A stretch of DNA of 64,000 nucleotides from Bufo bufo (taxonomy: Eukaryota > Chordata > Amphibia > Anura > Bufonidae), in assembly GCF_905171765.1 (NCBI RefSeq), contig NC_053398.1, positions 46,468,323 to 46,532,322 on the forward strand, written 5' to 3'. This document shows, in pieces, positions 1 to 10,882 of the stretch. The notes under the pieces were generated by a model that saw nothing but the letters and a program-made list of their open reading frames with translations, was not told the DNA's origin and did not search any database. Made by a program: the position numbers and the translations under genes. The first letter of the stretch is position 1. Every line of letters starts with the position of its first letter.

Positions 1-211
1 ACTTGGATTTCGCACTGTAACGTAGGCTCACTTCTTTTGTGAAGGCTTGTACATGGAAGTAGGGTAGATATTAGTAACACAGTAGACTTTCTGACTTCAT
101 TGTCTGTAGGACACTCGTATTCCATTATGTTCGATGTCCTATTCATACAATGCTGAGAAATGTATTCTTATGGTGACATTGTGTCTCTAACGCTACTCTG
201 GTCTCCTTCAG

Positions 212-301
212 CAATCCTGCGTTAATTGCGGCAGAGAAGCTCTTAACGAATGCACTGGCTGCCACAAAGTCAATTACTGCTCCATCTTCTGCCAGCGTAA
301 G
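212..301 (+). CDS. DEAF1: DEAF1, penultimate coding exon (MYND zinc finger, first part)
   Basis: This 90-nt exon encodes 30 residues beginning [17 protein letters not shown] and ending CSIFCQRK. It carries most cysteines of a MYND zinc finger (C-x2-C, x7, C-x2-C, x4, Y-C-x3-C). It is flanked by a pyrimidine-rich acceptor ending cag at 211 and a gtagga donor at 302, both in phase 0. With the exon at 3809 it matches from memory the C-terminus of DEAF1, a SAND-domain nuclear transcription factor; in that family the MYND domain mediates protein-protein contacts. The upstream exons, including SAND, lie before the window. The next-door gene on the opposite strand is DRD4, the same convergent neighbour as in human, which supports the identification. 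Other MYND proteins were considered, but the residue match and synteny favour DEAF1. Confidence 0.93.
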
Positions 302-475
302 GTAGGAACTGTCTCAAGTGTCTGTAAGAGCCCTTGTTACTTGACAAGCTTCATCCAAATGCTATATGAACATTCACAAAAGAACCTAAGGGACAGGGAA
401 TATAATGTACAGCTAAAGCAAGAACAAGGTTGTATAAAGAGGCAATGACCTACATGGGATCAGCAAGCTTTATTC

Positions 476-851
476 TTAAAGGGGTATTCCACAGGATATG
501 CAGTAAGTGGTGGATAGATGCAGGTCCCTTCTGTGGCACCTGCACCAATTGTGTCTCAAGAACAGGAGTTCCCTGATCCCTATCCCACTAGGTCAGGCAG
601 CAGTTGGCTTCCACATCCAGACAGGGAATGAATGGAAAGGTGGCCGCAACTCTTTCCATCCACTTTTATGGAAGATGGCTCAGCAAGTGCGCCATGACTC
701 CCATAGAAGTGAATGGAGAGAGGCGGGCACGTGTGATGCCGCCTTCGAAGTTTGACCGTTATTTGGGGCGTTCTGAAGCTAGATGCGGGTCCCACTTCTG
801 AGACCTGCACCTATCAGACATTTTTGGTATATTCTGTGGATAAATGTTTAA
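476..851. mobile_element. T2-type (TTAA) MITE
   Basis: It is bounded by TTAA at 476 and 848, with inverted ends TTAAAGGGGTATTCCACAG and, on the other side, the complement CTGTGGATAAATG-TTTAA. TTAAAGG termini and a TTAA target are hallmarks of amphibian T2 MITEs of the Kolobok superfamily (established knowledge). It has no coding capacity. Confidence 0.65.
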
Positions 852-1233
852 GATGTTGTGTAGCAAGGTATTTAACGGTTCTTTACCTTTTTAATACCTT
901 GCAATATAGTTAGTTAGTTGTACCTGGCAACATTCCTGAGATCTGAAGTAACTGTACATGCCTACTGCACACTGAAGACCTTTAGGAGGTCCCAGGAGGC
1001 TACAAAACATATGTAACAAAGAGCTCAGTTCCATTGAGGACATAATCGGGGTAAGATGTGTCTTGCTACCACCACCTCTATCATATGGGCGTCAGCCAGT
1101 TGTCATGTTGGGAACTGATCGTTGGGGAGCTGGCTCATATGTTAACGGCTTTGGTTACTGTTACTTACTTTACTCATAATTTAGTAAATGTTTTACGCAC
1201 CTAAGTCATGGACGTTTCAGTAGCGGTACCATT

Positions 1234-1568
1234 CTATTTCTATTTGTGTAATGTATAGGGGCAGTGATGCTGACCATTTTTGTAATATACTTTAATTTCT
1301 GAAATCATAAATTTCTATTAGAAAAATAGCTCTGAAGTGGCCCATTCTGAGCCTTAGCGACGCTCCTCTGTCTTCTGTTTACATAACTGTGGAGACTTGC
1401 TGACACTGACATTTTCTATGTAAACAGAAGACAGAGGAGCGTCGCTAAGGCTCAGAATGGGCCACTTCAGAGCTATTTTTCTAATAGAAATGTATGATTT
1501 CAGTTATTAAAGTATATTACAAAAATGGTCAGTATCACTGCCCCTGTACATTACACCAATAGAAATAG
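1234..1568. repeat. Long foldback (inverted-repeat) element
   Basis: Arms of about 150 nt are reverse complements. The left arm begins ctatttctatttgtgtaatg and the right arm ends with its complement at 1568; the loop is about 1385-1418. Near-identity of the arms around tctgtcttctgtttacat suggests a fairly recent origin. A transcript of DEAF1 would fold into a long hairpin here. No TSD was clearly seen. Confidence 0.8.
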
Positions 1569-2310
1569 ATCGGCAGTTACACTTTAAATGTGCACTAATA
1601 ACACACCAACATTTTGGTGCATCTTTGGACAACAAATAGGTGGTGTAAATTAGATTAATCAAAAAAGGAAAATGCGTGGCAATCCTTTTATATTGCTTGA
1701 GAAAGATTCAGACTCAAAACGTCTCTATGCTGGGTGAATAAAGAATTCACATATTTTTTGACATTCAAAGGGTCCTGGAGCTAGAGCTATGGGCACCTTT
1801 GGAAACAATTATTTTTATTATTGTATTTTACTTATTTTGAGCCCAAATATATATATTTTTTCAATTAGTCTTTATATAAAAAAAAAAGTTAAACAGTTTT
1901 TTCTGTACAGCTTGCATATTCACTACATATACAGACTACTTCTCTCTGCCTCACAGTGAATCCGTTAAGGAGCTGCTCTGACTGATCCTTAGTCCTTACC
2001 TGTACTTTCCTAACGGCTCATAAACACTTGTTTAAAGGGAGTCTGTCACCTCATTGTCACCAATATAACTAACAACACTGCCCCATAGAAGACTGCAAAC
2101 ACTTTCCAAACATACCTGTCTGTACTATGTGTCTGTATTCCATGTCCAGGAAAAACTACTCCCAAGTGCCCAGCTGAAAGTGAAAGTAAAAACAGCTTTC
2201 ACGCCTGACTCGATTTCTAACGGCTATATCTTCTGATATAGTGGATACAATGCTGTGTTTCTGTTATAGTTTGAAAGGTTGGAATGCCAGCTTTCAAACA
2301 AGGGCAGGTA

Positions 2311-2652
2311 CAGGTAAAACTCGAAAAATTAGAATATCGTGCAAAGTTCATTTATTTCAGTAATGCAACTTAAAAGGTAAAACTAACACATGAGAGACTC
2401 ATTACAGGCAAAGCGAGATATTTCAAGCCTTTATTTGTTATAATTTGGATTATTATGGCTTATAGCTTATGAAAACCCCAAAGTCACAATTTTGAGGTTC
2501 CCTTTGCTCAGGGGGTATGGATTAATTAGCTGACTAGAGTGTGACACTTTGAGCCTAGAATATTGAACCTTTTCACAATATTCTAATTTTAAGTTGCATT
2601 ACTGAAATAAATGGACTTTTGCACGATATTCGAATTCTTCGAGTTTCACCTG
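2311..2652. mobile_element. Tc1/mariner-type MITE (342 bp)
   Basis: It is flanked by TA on both sides. Terminal inverted repeats start CAGGTAAAACTCGAAAAATT on the left and CAGGTGAAACTCGAAGAATT on the complement of the right; the inner sub-terminal repeats (tttcagtaatgcaacttaaa and its complement) also match. No transposase is encoded. Confidence 0.85.
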
Positions 2653-2757
2653 TATATCTAGTTGGTACCAATTCTAAGATATGAGCAGCTAAAGCAGCCC
2701 TCCCCTCTTCAGTCTGGTTTGCTTTGGGCACTTGGGAGCTGTTTTCCAGCAGAATAA

Positions 2758-3115
2758 GGGTCCATTCACACGTCCGTAATTTGGGTCCGCATTCGTTCTG
2801 CAATTTGCGTACCCATTCACTTTCAATGGGGCTGGAACGGATACAAATCCACATTTCCTGGATCCGCATCCGCATTTTCGGGATCCGCATCTGTTTTTTC
2901 GGGATCCGTTTTTTCGGGATTCGCAATTTCGTTCCTGGAAAAAATAGAACATGTCCTATTCTTGTCCGCAATTGCGGACCAGAAAAGGCATTTTCTATTA
3001 TAGTGTCTGTGATGTGCGGATCCGCAAATTGCGGATCGCACATTGCAGGTGTCCGTGTTTTGCGGATCCGCAATTTGCGGATCCGCAAAACACTTACGGA
3101 CGTGTGAATGGACCC
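2758..3115. mobile_element. PIF/Harbinger-type MITE, GGATCCGC-rich family
   Basis: It is flanked by TAA/TAA. Termini are GGGTCCATTCACACGTCCG and its complement. The interior is full of self-complementary tgcggatccgca units. The 3-bp TWA duplication is the Harbinger signature. Related copies lie at 6731, 18648, 41456 and 41769. Confidence 0.75.
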
Positions 3116-3808
3116 TAAAAGTGCTTTTCCTGGACATGGAATACAGACACATAGTACACACAGGTATACTTGGAATGTGTATGCAATCTTCTGTGGTACA
3201 GTGCTCTTAAATATATTGGTGAAAAAGAGGTGACAGACTCCCTTTAAGCCATATTCTTATCGGCTTGATAAGAATTTAGCTATAATGAGTGACTATGAGC
3301 TGTCGGGTGTTCAGAATTGAGGGCTACAGAGCGGTCACAGCAGCTCCCTGACAGAGAACAATAGTCTAGCACTAGTGAAAGTGAAAGCTGTCGAGGAAAA
3401 ACTGAGATTTTTATTTATTTTTAATTTTTTTAAATAAAGACCAACTTAAAAAATTATTTTTAGCCCAAAATGCATTAGTGAAAAAAATGCCTCCAAAGGA
3501 GTCCGTAGCGTTTAACAATTTTTGTACCGTGTTTTTGCGGCGTATTTCTGCGCTACATTGTAGACGCCACCTAAACTTTTTGTGAACAAGGCCTATGATG
3601 TGATATTTGCCGCCAGGATATTTTTCATGTTTTGCAGTAACAGTTATACTATCAGCTACTGTAAAATTTACAAGGTGGCCTTTTTTTTTATGCTGTCATA
3701 TACGAAAGAGTGCATTTCTTAGTTTAAAGCTGTGTAGCAGGTATGACATCATATAACTGGTGAGAGCTTGCAGTTTTCATTTACTTGACTTGATTTGCTT
3801 TTTGATAG

Positions 3809-3901
3809 GACTGGAAGGATCACCAGCACCTTTGTGGCCAGACATCCACCCTGTCAGTCCATGCCGATGATGTTCACGTTACAGAGAAGGAGCCAGTCTG
3901 A
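3809..3901 (+). CDS. DEAF1: DEAF1, last coding exon (end of MYND finger and stop)
   Basis: The exon begins after the acceptor ttttgatag and encodes [11 protein letters not shown] followed by an acidic tail ending EKEPV and a TGA at 3899-3901. The H-x3-C pair (HQHLC) completes the MYND finger started in the exon at 212-301, and the join is in phase 0. The 3.5-kb intron between the two exons is packed with MITEs. The tail differs in its last residues from the human protein as I remember it, which is usual for this end. The ORF is clean, with 30 sense codons and the stop. Confidence 0.93.
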   Translation, partial: DWKDHQHLCGQTSTLSVHADDVHVTEKEPV

Positions 3902-5089
3902 TCTTCCTATGTTCTGACAATGTCTTCCTTTTTTTGACCAAGCACAATGACGTGGACACTCTAGAAAGAGTTGTAGATAAGACTAAATTTTAGTTTTTTA
4001 ATAATTGTCTGAAAGGATCACTAGTGAGACAGAAGGAGAACCTGACAGTATTTGAATTGGGTTATTTATATTATTTGTATAATTTGTAAATTATATGGCA
4101 TTTTAAAGACTTGAACATAATGGTAATAATATACCATTGACAATGAATTGTCTTGTGTTCTGATTCCACATGTTCTGTACTTTTATCAGGTAGGCTGGGA
4201 TACTTCTGATGTGCCTGTAGAGGTCATTTGGCTAGATATATGCCAAAAGAGAGAGAGATTTTAAATGTAGTAGTGTCAGATGTGGACACAGAATGTAGAG
4301 GCCAAACATGAAGTGAACGTAGTCGTCTTCTTGTTGGCTTTATTGTAACATTTATGTTGTTTGGATTATGAATTATAACTTTCACTGAATGCCAAAGACA
4401 AAGTTGATGCAGAAGCAACAAAGACAACTCCATAATGCAGATCTCCAATCTCCTGAGCTGGAGATTTGCTGGTTCCTACATTTTAAAAGGCAGAGCTTTA
4501 TTGTATATGGGGAAAAACACTTAAAACATGTAATTGCCTTGTAAAATCACCAGGTTTACCTTCATCCCTAGCGTAGTGCCCTGGAGGAGGTGGGTAGAGC
4601 ATTTGAATGACTTAACCGTTTACTCCATTTACAAGAATGTGCTGATTCTTGAATTAGGAGCTAGAAGAGTCTGTCGAAAGACTACTACCACAACCTGCCT
4701 ATGGTTAATGGGTGGATATAGTAGCCTGCTCCAGAATTATTGCTTTTTATTTGGGATGTGCCTCCCAGTAATACATTTGGTTTGTGAGATCTGTGCGTCT
4801 AGGATGCTGTAGACTTCACTAGCTCCTGTGTATCAGCACAGTTTCGGACTCACTTGTGTGTGTGCTTTACTGTCTATTTGCAGCCTATGTGAGCTGTGCT
4901 GCTTGGGAGTCTTTGTCCCCTCTCCACACTCTGATTTGTCATCTACAACCCCCCCCCCCCCCCCCCTCTCCATTACTATCTATTCAATTGAGAGAAGGGA
5001 GGGAGAAATGGGGGCAGAGCTGTGACTGATTACACACACTTCGAGTAGAAAAATGGTATTACATTTTTAATGAAGGCTTTAAAAGTTGT
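3902..5089 (+). other. Probable DEAF1 3' UTR and intergenic sequence
   Basis: Sequence directly after the DEAF1 stop with no recognised element. It includes a pure C tract at about 4950-4966. The first clear + strand AATAAA I see is far downstream at 6178-6183, so the UTR end is uncertain. Confidence 0.4.
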
Positions 5090-5705
5090 TTAAATTGACA
5101 CTGTTATCACATACCTGCATAGCAATCCAAATAAATTGTTAGATGTGTGCTTTTCTCCTGAGCAAGACGCCCCAATTGGTGCTCGCATTCCAGATAAATT
5201 ATTGAATTTTCTGGTATGCAAATTAACTGCAATGAAGGCATCAACGTTGCACTGAAAGCCACGCCCCTCATCAGCTTTGAGTGACAGGGGGCCAGGCATC
5301 AGCGATGTAATCTCGCCTGGCCTTGTACTCTGGCACCTGCACATTTGCCCCTGGGATTGGCGCGCACAGAGTACAGGCCTGCCTGTGCCGATTCCCAAGA
5401 CAATTGCACAGACGCGTGAGTACAGGGCCAGGCAAGATTAAGACTGTCTTGCCCTGTCACTCAAAGCTGGGGGAGAGAGGGGTGGGCATCAAAAAAGGGC
5501 GCGGCTTTCAGTGCGATGGCGTGCATCGGTGATGCCCTTGTTGCTCCAAGCAATTAATTTGCATATCAGAAAAGGAAGAATTTCTCCAGAATGTGGTCAC
5601 TAATCTGAATGGGAGAAAGAGAGCATTTTACTAAACAGACCCGCACGGATATGTAGAAAATCATTTGGAGAGATATTCAGATACGCGGTGACAGATTCAC
5701 TTTAA
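5090..5705. mobile_element. Divergent T2-type MITE
   Basis: TTAA occurs at 5090 and 5702. The left end reads TTAAATTGACACTGTTATCAC, and the complement of the right end reads TTAAAGTGAATCTGTCACCG. The interior has imperfect inverted blocks (ccacgcccctcatcagctttgagtg against cactcaaagctggggg). Confidence 0.5.
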
Positions 5706-5808
5706 TTTTGCATTTAGGAAGCAAGGACAATTCAAAACAATCAGTGCTTATATAGCCTAATAACTATATATCGCACTGCCATGGGATAAATGATCCTATA
5801 GATACTAG

Positions 5809-5875
<67 letters not shown>

Positions 5876-5924
5876 ATATATATATATATATATATAAAAA
5901 ATATATATATATATATATATATAA

Positions 5925-5961
<37 letters not shown>

Positions 5962-5988
5962 AATATATATATATATATATAAATATAT
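5809..5988. repeat. AT dinucleotide microsatellite with regular AAAAAA interruptions
   Basis: About 180 nt of (AT)n, broken four times by ataaaaaatata-type units at roughly 25-40-nt spacing. Apparent reading frames here (Tyr-Ile repeats) are artefacts. Confidence 0.97.
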
Positions 5989-6177
5989 TTGTCCATAATG
6001 CATTGTGTTTTTTATTCATGTGTGGCATACATGGCCTGGATCATCTTTCCATTGCAAAACTGCTTTGATACCTTGCTGGTAGAGATAATAATGTGGGTCA
6101 TAGCGTGTGGATTATTAGAATATTTCCCAAAGCATTCATTTGATTTTGCAGAAAGCAGTTATTTTATATACAATTTC

Positions 6178-6183
6178 AATAAA
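6178..6183 (+). terminator. Candidate DEAF1 polyadenylation signal
   Basis: Canonical AATAAA followed within 30 nt by a GT/T-rich stretch (cacgtgtttgtgtgttgttttttttg). It lies 2.3 kb after the DEAF1 stop, so assignment is tentative; another AATAAA occurs at 7091. Confidence 0.35.
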
Positions 6184-6424
6184 CTGTCATACTGCATCAC
6201 GTGTTTGTGTGTTGTTTTTTTTGTTTAATTAGATGTAGAGTCACTATTTTCATGCTAACACATACAAGTGTTCTGGTTTCTAGCATTATGGTCAGTTAGG
6301 AAACTATGGCCATCACTTCAATTCTTATGTAAGAAGATGAACTAAGAGACCTTGACTGCAGAGGCTGTCATCAAATAGGCCTAAAATTGATTAAATCTTT
6401 GTGGTGACGTCACATGGCCTAGGA

Positions 6425-6582
6425 CAGGGATCAGCAACCTTCGGCACTCCAGCTGCCGTGAAACTACAGCTCCCAGCATGCGCACTTGCTCAGCTGTTCT
6501 TGTAACTCCCATAAAAGTGAAAAGAGGATTCTGGGAGTTCTAGTCTCAGAACAGCCGGAGTGCCGGAGGTTGCTGATCTTTG
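6425..6582. mobile_element. Short hAT-type MITE
   Basis: Inverted ends CAGGGATCAGCAACC...GGTTGCTGATCTTTG enclose a palindromic core (ggcactccagctg / cagccggagtgccgg). An 8-bp near-duplication flanks it (gcctagga / gcccagga), as expected for hAT. A half copy lies at about 14186-14305. Confidence 0.7.
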
Positions 6583-6730
6583 GCCCAGGAAGAAGCCCAA
6601 GTGCTCACGGAGCGTCGTGGACTCTTCGTACAGTGGACCGGCAGGGGTCCCGGGTGTCAGACCACTGACTCCTGAGGATAGACAATCGTTATGTAAATCC
6701 CGGGAAAATCCTTTTACTACGTCTGCTTTA

Positions 6731-7021
6731 GGCTCCATTCACACGTCCGCAAATGGGTCCGCATCCGTTCCGCAATTTTGCGGAATGGGTGCGGACCCAT
6801 TCATTTTTTATGGATACGGAATGGATGCGGACAGCACACAGTGTGCTGTCAGCATCCGCATTTGCGGAGCGCGGCCCCAATCTTCAGGTCCGCAGCTCTG
6901 CAAAAGATAGAACATGTCCTATTCTTGTCCGCAGCTTGCGGACAAGAATAGGCATTTCTATAGGGGTGCCGGGCGGGTGTGTTACGGATCCGCAACACAC
7001 CACGGACGTGTTAATGGAGCC
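6731..7021. mobile_element. PIF/Harbinger-type MITE
   Basis: It is flanked by TTA/TTA with ends GGCTCCATTCACACGTCCG and the complement of CGGACGTGTTAATGGAGCC (one mismatch). It belongs to the family at 2758 and contains the shared core gaacatgtcctattcttgtc. Confidence 0.75.
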
Positions 7022-7124
7022 TTAGGCTGTAAATCACAACAGCTTATCTATAACCTATTGGCACATTCCATTTTAATTTGTACTCCCATAAATAAAACCC
7101 GGCATCTTTATATCAAACAATTTC

Positions 7125-7130
7125 TTTATT
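7125..7130 (-). terminator. Candidate DRD4 polyadenylation signal
   Basis: AATAAA on the - strand (read as tttatt on +), about 610 nt after the DRD4 stop. This would give a compact DRD4 3' UTR spanning about 7738-7110. Confidence 0.5.
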
Positions 7131-7738
7131 GATCTATATAAAATCTTTCTTCTCACGGGTTATAGCACATTGGTTTACAACCTTACATTTCTCAAGAACT
7201 GGTATGATCCATCACAAAACAAAGCTTTTAAAGAGTTCTTTTCAAGACCCCAACAGACGACTAATGAAGTTGTGAACAAATGGGTCTTCTCTCCGGTTCT
7301 GCACAGCAGAAGGGTTTTACGCCGGTAGAGAAAGCAACTTGGTACATACTTCCACCTATGGAAAGCTAATTGTAATTCTTGTCTTGTTTAACCCATCAAT
7401 GAACTCCACATATATGTTATCATGGTTAACCACAGCCAAAGATAACTGAGACACATGATGACCCATTTCTACTATATATCTGCTGCTCCTCCAACATCTC
7501 TACTGAACACCCTATTACAGATTTTATTAGCTCTTCATTTTAAATAAAAAACATTTCCAACCCCAGAATTAATTCCTAGAGCAGTAAGATGACCATTTAT
7601 CTCCATTTCCTGCTGGATTCTTCTACAAATTGTCCCAACACAGATGATTAAAAAGAAGCATGTCATATAGACTGCGCAGTAAAGTTCAGAGCCACTGATT
7701 CCATCAGGACGTGTTGTGCTGTCCAACATCTCCATGGA

Positions 7739-7941
7739 TCAGCAGCACAATCGAAGCACTTTGCGAAAATAGTTCCTAAACTCTGTATTGAATATTGTAT
7801 AGATGACCGGGTTCAGGGCACTGTTGACGTATCCCAACCATGTGACGGTGCTGAAGAGCGGCGGAGGCATATAACAGGACTCGCACAACGCTCGGGTGAT
7901 GTGCACGACAAAGAATGGTGTCCAGCAGAAGAGAAATGTAC
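7739..7941 (-). CDS. DRD4: DRD4, last coding exon (TM6-TM7 and C-tail)
   Basis: The exon encodes, after a split Gly codon, [19 protein letters not shown], extracellular loop 3, then [18 protein letters not shown] and a tail ending LRLCC before the stop. It shows the class-A GPCR CWxP toggle motif in TM6, NPxxY (NPVIY) in TM7, a helix-8 FRNYFRK segment and terminal cysteines that are a likely palmitoylation site. The residue match to the dopamine D4 receptor end is very strong. The acceptor ctctttatag precedes it. It joins in phase to the exon at 53103-52529 across a 44.6-kb intron, rebuilding the VVVG|TFLFCW junction inside TM6. The protein is a plasma-membrane Gi/o-coupled dopamine receptor in the known family. 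Confidence 0.96.
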
Positions 7942-8204
7942 CTATAAAGAGGTAATAAAATACATTCAATACAATAAAACAAGAACAATGAGTTTAGTAC
8001 TAGCTTAGGTAATATTATCATGACCGAAAATTAAGTAGATCCCTCCAAAAATAGGCATGGGCCTGATATTGCAGAATGTAAGGGAACTTCTAGAAAGTGA
8101 TACTGGCAGGACTAATAATGATATACATGTGGCATCATTGTAACCTGCAGAAAAATAGCTGAAGGACTGTAGATTTTACAGCTGCATGCATCTGCAAATG
8201 GAAC

Positions 8205-9900
8205 CAGGGTGGATAAAAATCAATGATTTTTTTAAAAAAAAATCAAAAAAAAATCTGATTTTTTAAAATTTAAATCGGATTTTTTTTATTTAAATCAGAT
8301 TTTTTTTATATAAAATGCTTTTTGAGGAAAATATATTACCATCCAAAGGTTATTCCATCATGAAATAAAGATTAGTTTTTCAATTATGTAGAATAAGGCT
8401 GTAGGTGGACTCCCATATTGTTGAATGGATTAGGCAGTGGCTGAGGGACAGACAACAGAGGGTTGTAGTCAGTAGAGTATATTCAGACCATGGTCTTGTT
8501 ACCAGTGGGGTACCTCAGGGATCTGTTCTGGGACCCATATTGTTTAATATATATTGCAGAAGGCCTCGATGGTAAGGTTCGTCTTTTTTCTGATGACACA
8601 AAGATTTGTAACAGGGTTGATGTTCCTGGAGGGATACACCAAATGGAAAAGGATTTAGGAAAACTAGAAGAATGGTCAAAAATCTGGCAACTAAAATGTA
8701 ATGTTGATAAGTGCAAGATAATGCACCTAGGGCGTAAAAACCCAAGAGCAGAATATAGAATCAGTGATACAGTCCTAACCTCAGTATCTGAGGAAAGGGA
8801 TTTAGGGGTCATTATTTCAGAAGACTTAAAGGTAGGCAGACAATGTCATAGAGCAGCAGGAAATGCTAGCAGAATGCTTGGGTGTATAGGGAGAGGCATT
8901 ACCAGTAGACAGAGGGAGGTGCTCATGCCGCTCTACAGAGCACTAGTGAGACCTCATTTGGAGTATTGCTCGCAGTACTGGAGACCATATCTCCAGAAGG
9001 ATATTGATACTTTGGAGAGAGTTCAGAGAAGAGCTACTAAACTGGTACATGGATTGCAGGATAAAACTTACCAGGAAAGATTAAAGGACCTTAACATGTA
9101 TAGCTTGGAAGAAAGAAGAGACAGAGGGGATATGATGGAAACTTTTAAATACATAAAGGGAATCAACAAGGTAAAAGAGGAGAGAATATTTAAAAGAAGA
9201 AAAACTGCTACAAGAGTACATAGTTTTAAATTAGAGGGGCAAAGGTTTAAAAGTAATATCAGGAAGTATTACTTTACTGAGAGAGTAGTGGATGCATGGA
9301 ATAGCCTTCCTGCAGAAGTGGTAGCTGCAAATACAGTAAAGGAGTTTAAGCATGCATGGGATAGGCATAAGGCCATCCTTCATATAACATAGGGCCAGGG
9401 GCTATCCATAGTATTCAGTATATTGGGCAGACTAGATGGGCCGAATGGTTCTTATCTGCCGACACATTCTATGTTTCTATATGTGTAATTTTTTGGGTAA
9501 ATAAATTCCATTAATCCATTCACAATGTCATGCTCTTCCAGAGGTTTTTGTAAGATTATTGGGCAGTTTCTCTGCCTACAAGATATTATCACAGATGCTT
9601 GGTTTACTTTTGCAGTTCTCAAAACTGAATTTGACTCAGCAGAGATCACATGCCTCTTCTTCACAGCAAAAATGTTATAACATGAACAGAGTTGAGAAAA
9701 ATACCTTAATCCTAACTTCTACAAACCTATGAATGCAGAATCAACCTAATCAAACTAATATGAAAAGTTGTTTAAATCTTCATCTACTTGCATATTTTAA
9801 GTTATACCAGCAAGAATTAGTCTTTATGTAGAAAACTATGATTTAAATCAAGCCTTACTGACTAGTGATTTAAATCGTGATTTAAATCAAATCCACCCTG
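8205..9900. mobile_element. hAT-type DNA transposon, split by a CR1 LINE
   Basis: A perfect 8-bp duplication aatggaac lies at 8197-8204 and 9901-9908. The ends are CAGGGTGGATAAAAATCAATG and the complement of AAATCAAATCCACCCTG. The sub-terminal parts carry repeated atttaaatc blocks. A CR1 fragment (8408-9480) is inserted inside. The 3' half (about 9481-9840) has no intact ORF. Confidence 0.85.
8408..9480 (+). mobile_element. CR1-clade LINE, 5'-truncated copy
   Basis: The copy starts within the reverse-transcriptase region and is closely related to the longer copy at 45.97-47.81 kb. A 300-codon frame (8490-9392) encodes the C-terminal end: DKCKIMHLGRKNPRAEYR, the HLEYCSQYWRPYLQKDID block and RVVDAWNSLPAEVVAA. 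It ends with the attctatgtttctat tail typical of CR1. The YADD-type active-site segment is damaged (the frame reads VRLFSDDTK, and a small deletion lies upstream at about 8553). Severe 5' truncation is normal for CR1. Confidence 0.88.
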
Positions 9901-9908
9901 AATGGAAC

Positions 9909-10235
9909 ACAATGAACATAGGTGCCATGTGAAACCCTAATAAAGTTATGAGTCAATATATAGTAAACATTGCCCTCTGTGATGATTGATATCTGCATGG
10001 CATACTAGGGCCTTATGCACACGAATATTAAATCTTCATACAACGGAGTAGTAATACAGCCCCCATTCCATGTTCCATCAGATGCTTCTTAATTACAACA
10101 GCCTAAAGAGCACCATATAGTGGACTAGGACACATGTCTGGAGATTGTCCTGTGTTCAAGGCTCCTTGCACCGCTAAGCAAAGGTAGACATGACTCTGGA
10201 AGGGGGGGACTTAGAACTACACCCTTTCCTGTATA
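9909..10235. other. Intron sequence, nothing recognised
   Basis: No coding or terminal-repeat structure is seen. A short ggccttatgcacacgaa block at 10009 resembles one end of the Harbinger-type MITEs without a partner. Confidence 0.4.
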
Positions 10236-10576
10236 GATGTGAAAGCCACTTTGGAGACACTTTTTTTTATTATTGTATCCTACTGATCTTTGGCTAAAAT
10301 CATTGTTTCAGTTGATATTTATTACATTTTGAGCAGTTTTCCTTCTGTAGCTCTGACTTTCAGTAAGCTGCTCTTACGGCTAAATCTGTAACCCTTATCT
10401 CTGAACTGCTGACAGCTCATAAACACTCATTAAAGGTACATTCTTATCAAAAAATTAGCTATATTGAGAGTTTATGAGCTGCTAGGAATGTACAAATAAG
10501 GGCTTCTAGTCAACAAACACACTGGAAGTGAAACTTGTAAGACGAAAAATGTCCCTAAAGGTGTCCATTGCCTTTA
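10236..10576. mobile_element. T2-like foldback MITE, uninterrupted copy
   Basis: The block ttagccgtaagagcagc-type arm (10365-10430) is mirrored by the 10445-10530 arm. It ends ccctaaaggtgtccattgcctttaa. It matches the two halves that flank the insertion at 2032-3247. The left boundary is approximate. Confidence 0.5.
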
Positions 10577-10882
10577 AGCAAGAGAGGTTCTGCTTTACAA
10601 GGTTGTCCAGTGTGGTGGATTTTTTTTTAGATAGGGCTCAACATGAGAAAAAAGAATACTTACCAGTTCACCAACATGCCTATTCCGAGGCTTGCTGGGT
10701 ACTGAAGGAAACGTTTTCCTCCCACCTCCCCTGTTTTAACCACTACTATGCAAATATTTATTTAACGTGAGCCCATCAGCAGTTCTGATCATGCTAAACT
10801 GCTGACAACACTAGGTAGTGGCTGGGGAAAGCAAGATACACATACCTTTCATGGTGCTTTTCACATCAGGACTAGTGATAAC

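Larger units (their letters stand above)
2032..3247. mobile_element. T2-type (TTAA) MITE with two nested MITEs
   Basis: TTAA occurs at both edges with inverted ends AAAGGGAGTCTGTCACC. The arms share the block tattccatgtccagg. Two later insertions sit inside: a Tc1-type MITE (2311-2652) and a Harbinger-type MITE (2758-3115). Confidence 0.75.
1762..3518. mobile_element. Older T2-like foldback MITE, split by a second MITE
   Basis: Sequence at 1762-2031 is an approximate inverted repeat of 3248-3518 (shared cctttgga edge, AT-rich block, and the cggctcataaacact / agtgactatgagctg block). An uninterrupted relative sits at about 10236-10576, showing that the inner 1.2 kb (2032-3247) is a later insertion at a TTAA. 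Boundaries are approximate. Confidence 0.55.
302..3808 (+). other. DEAF1: DEAF1 last intron
   Basis: GT-AG intron (gtagga...gatag), phase 0. It holds a T2-type MITE (476-851), a 335-nt foldback (1234-1568), and a nested MITE stack (about 1762-3518). The stretches 852-1233 and 3519-3808 show nothing recognisable. Confidence 0.85.

Noticed and set aside
1690..1740. Another hammerhead-like motif (cttgagaaagattcagactcaaaacgtctc-type)
   Set aside because: The GAAAC block reads CAAAAC and the core is CTTGAGA; too degraded to separate from chance, though it may be a decayed PLE.
2573..3161. Several overlapping open frames rich in RIRK or DPE motifs
   Set aside because: They arise from GGATCCGC-type repeats in a Harbinger MITE.
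5741..6028. Open frames of Tyr-Ile-Tyr repeats
   Set aside because: They are translations of an (AT)n microsatellite, not a protein.
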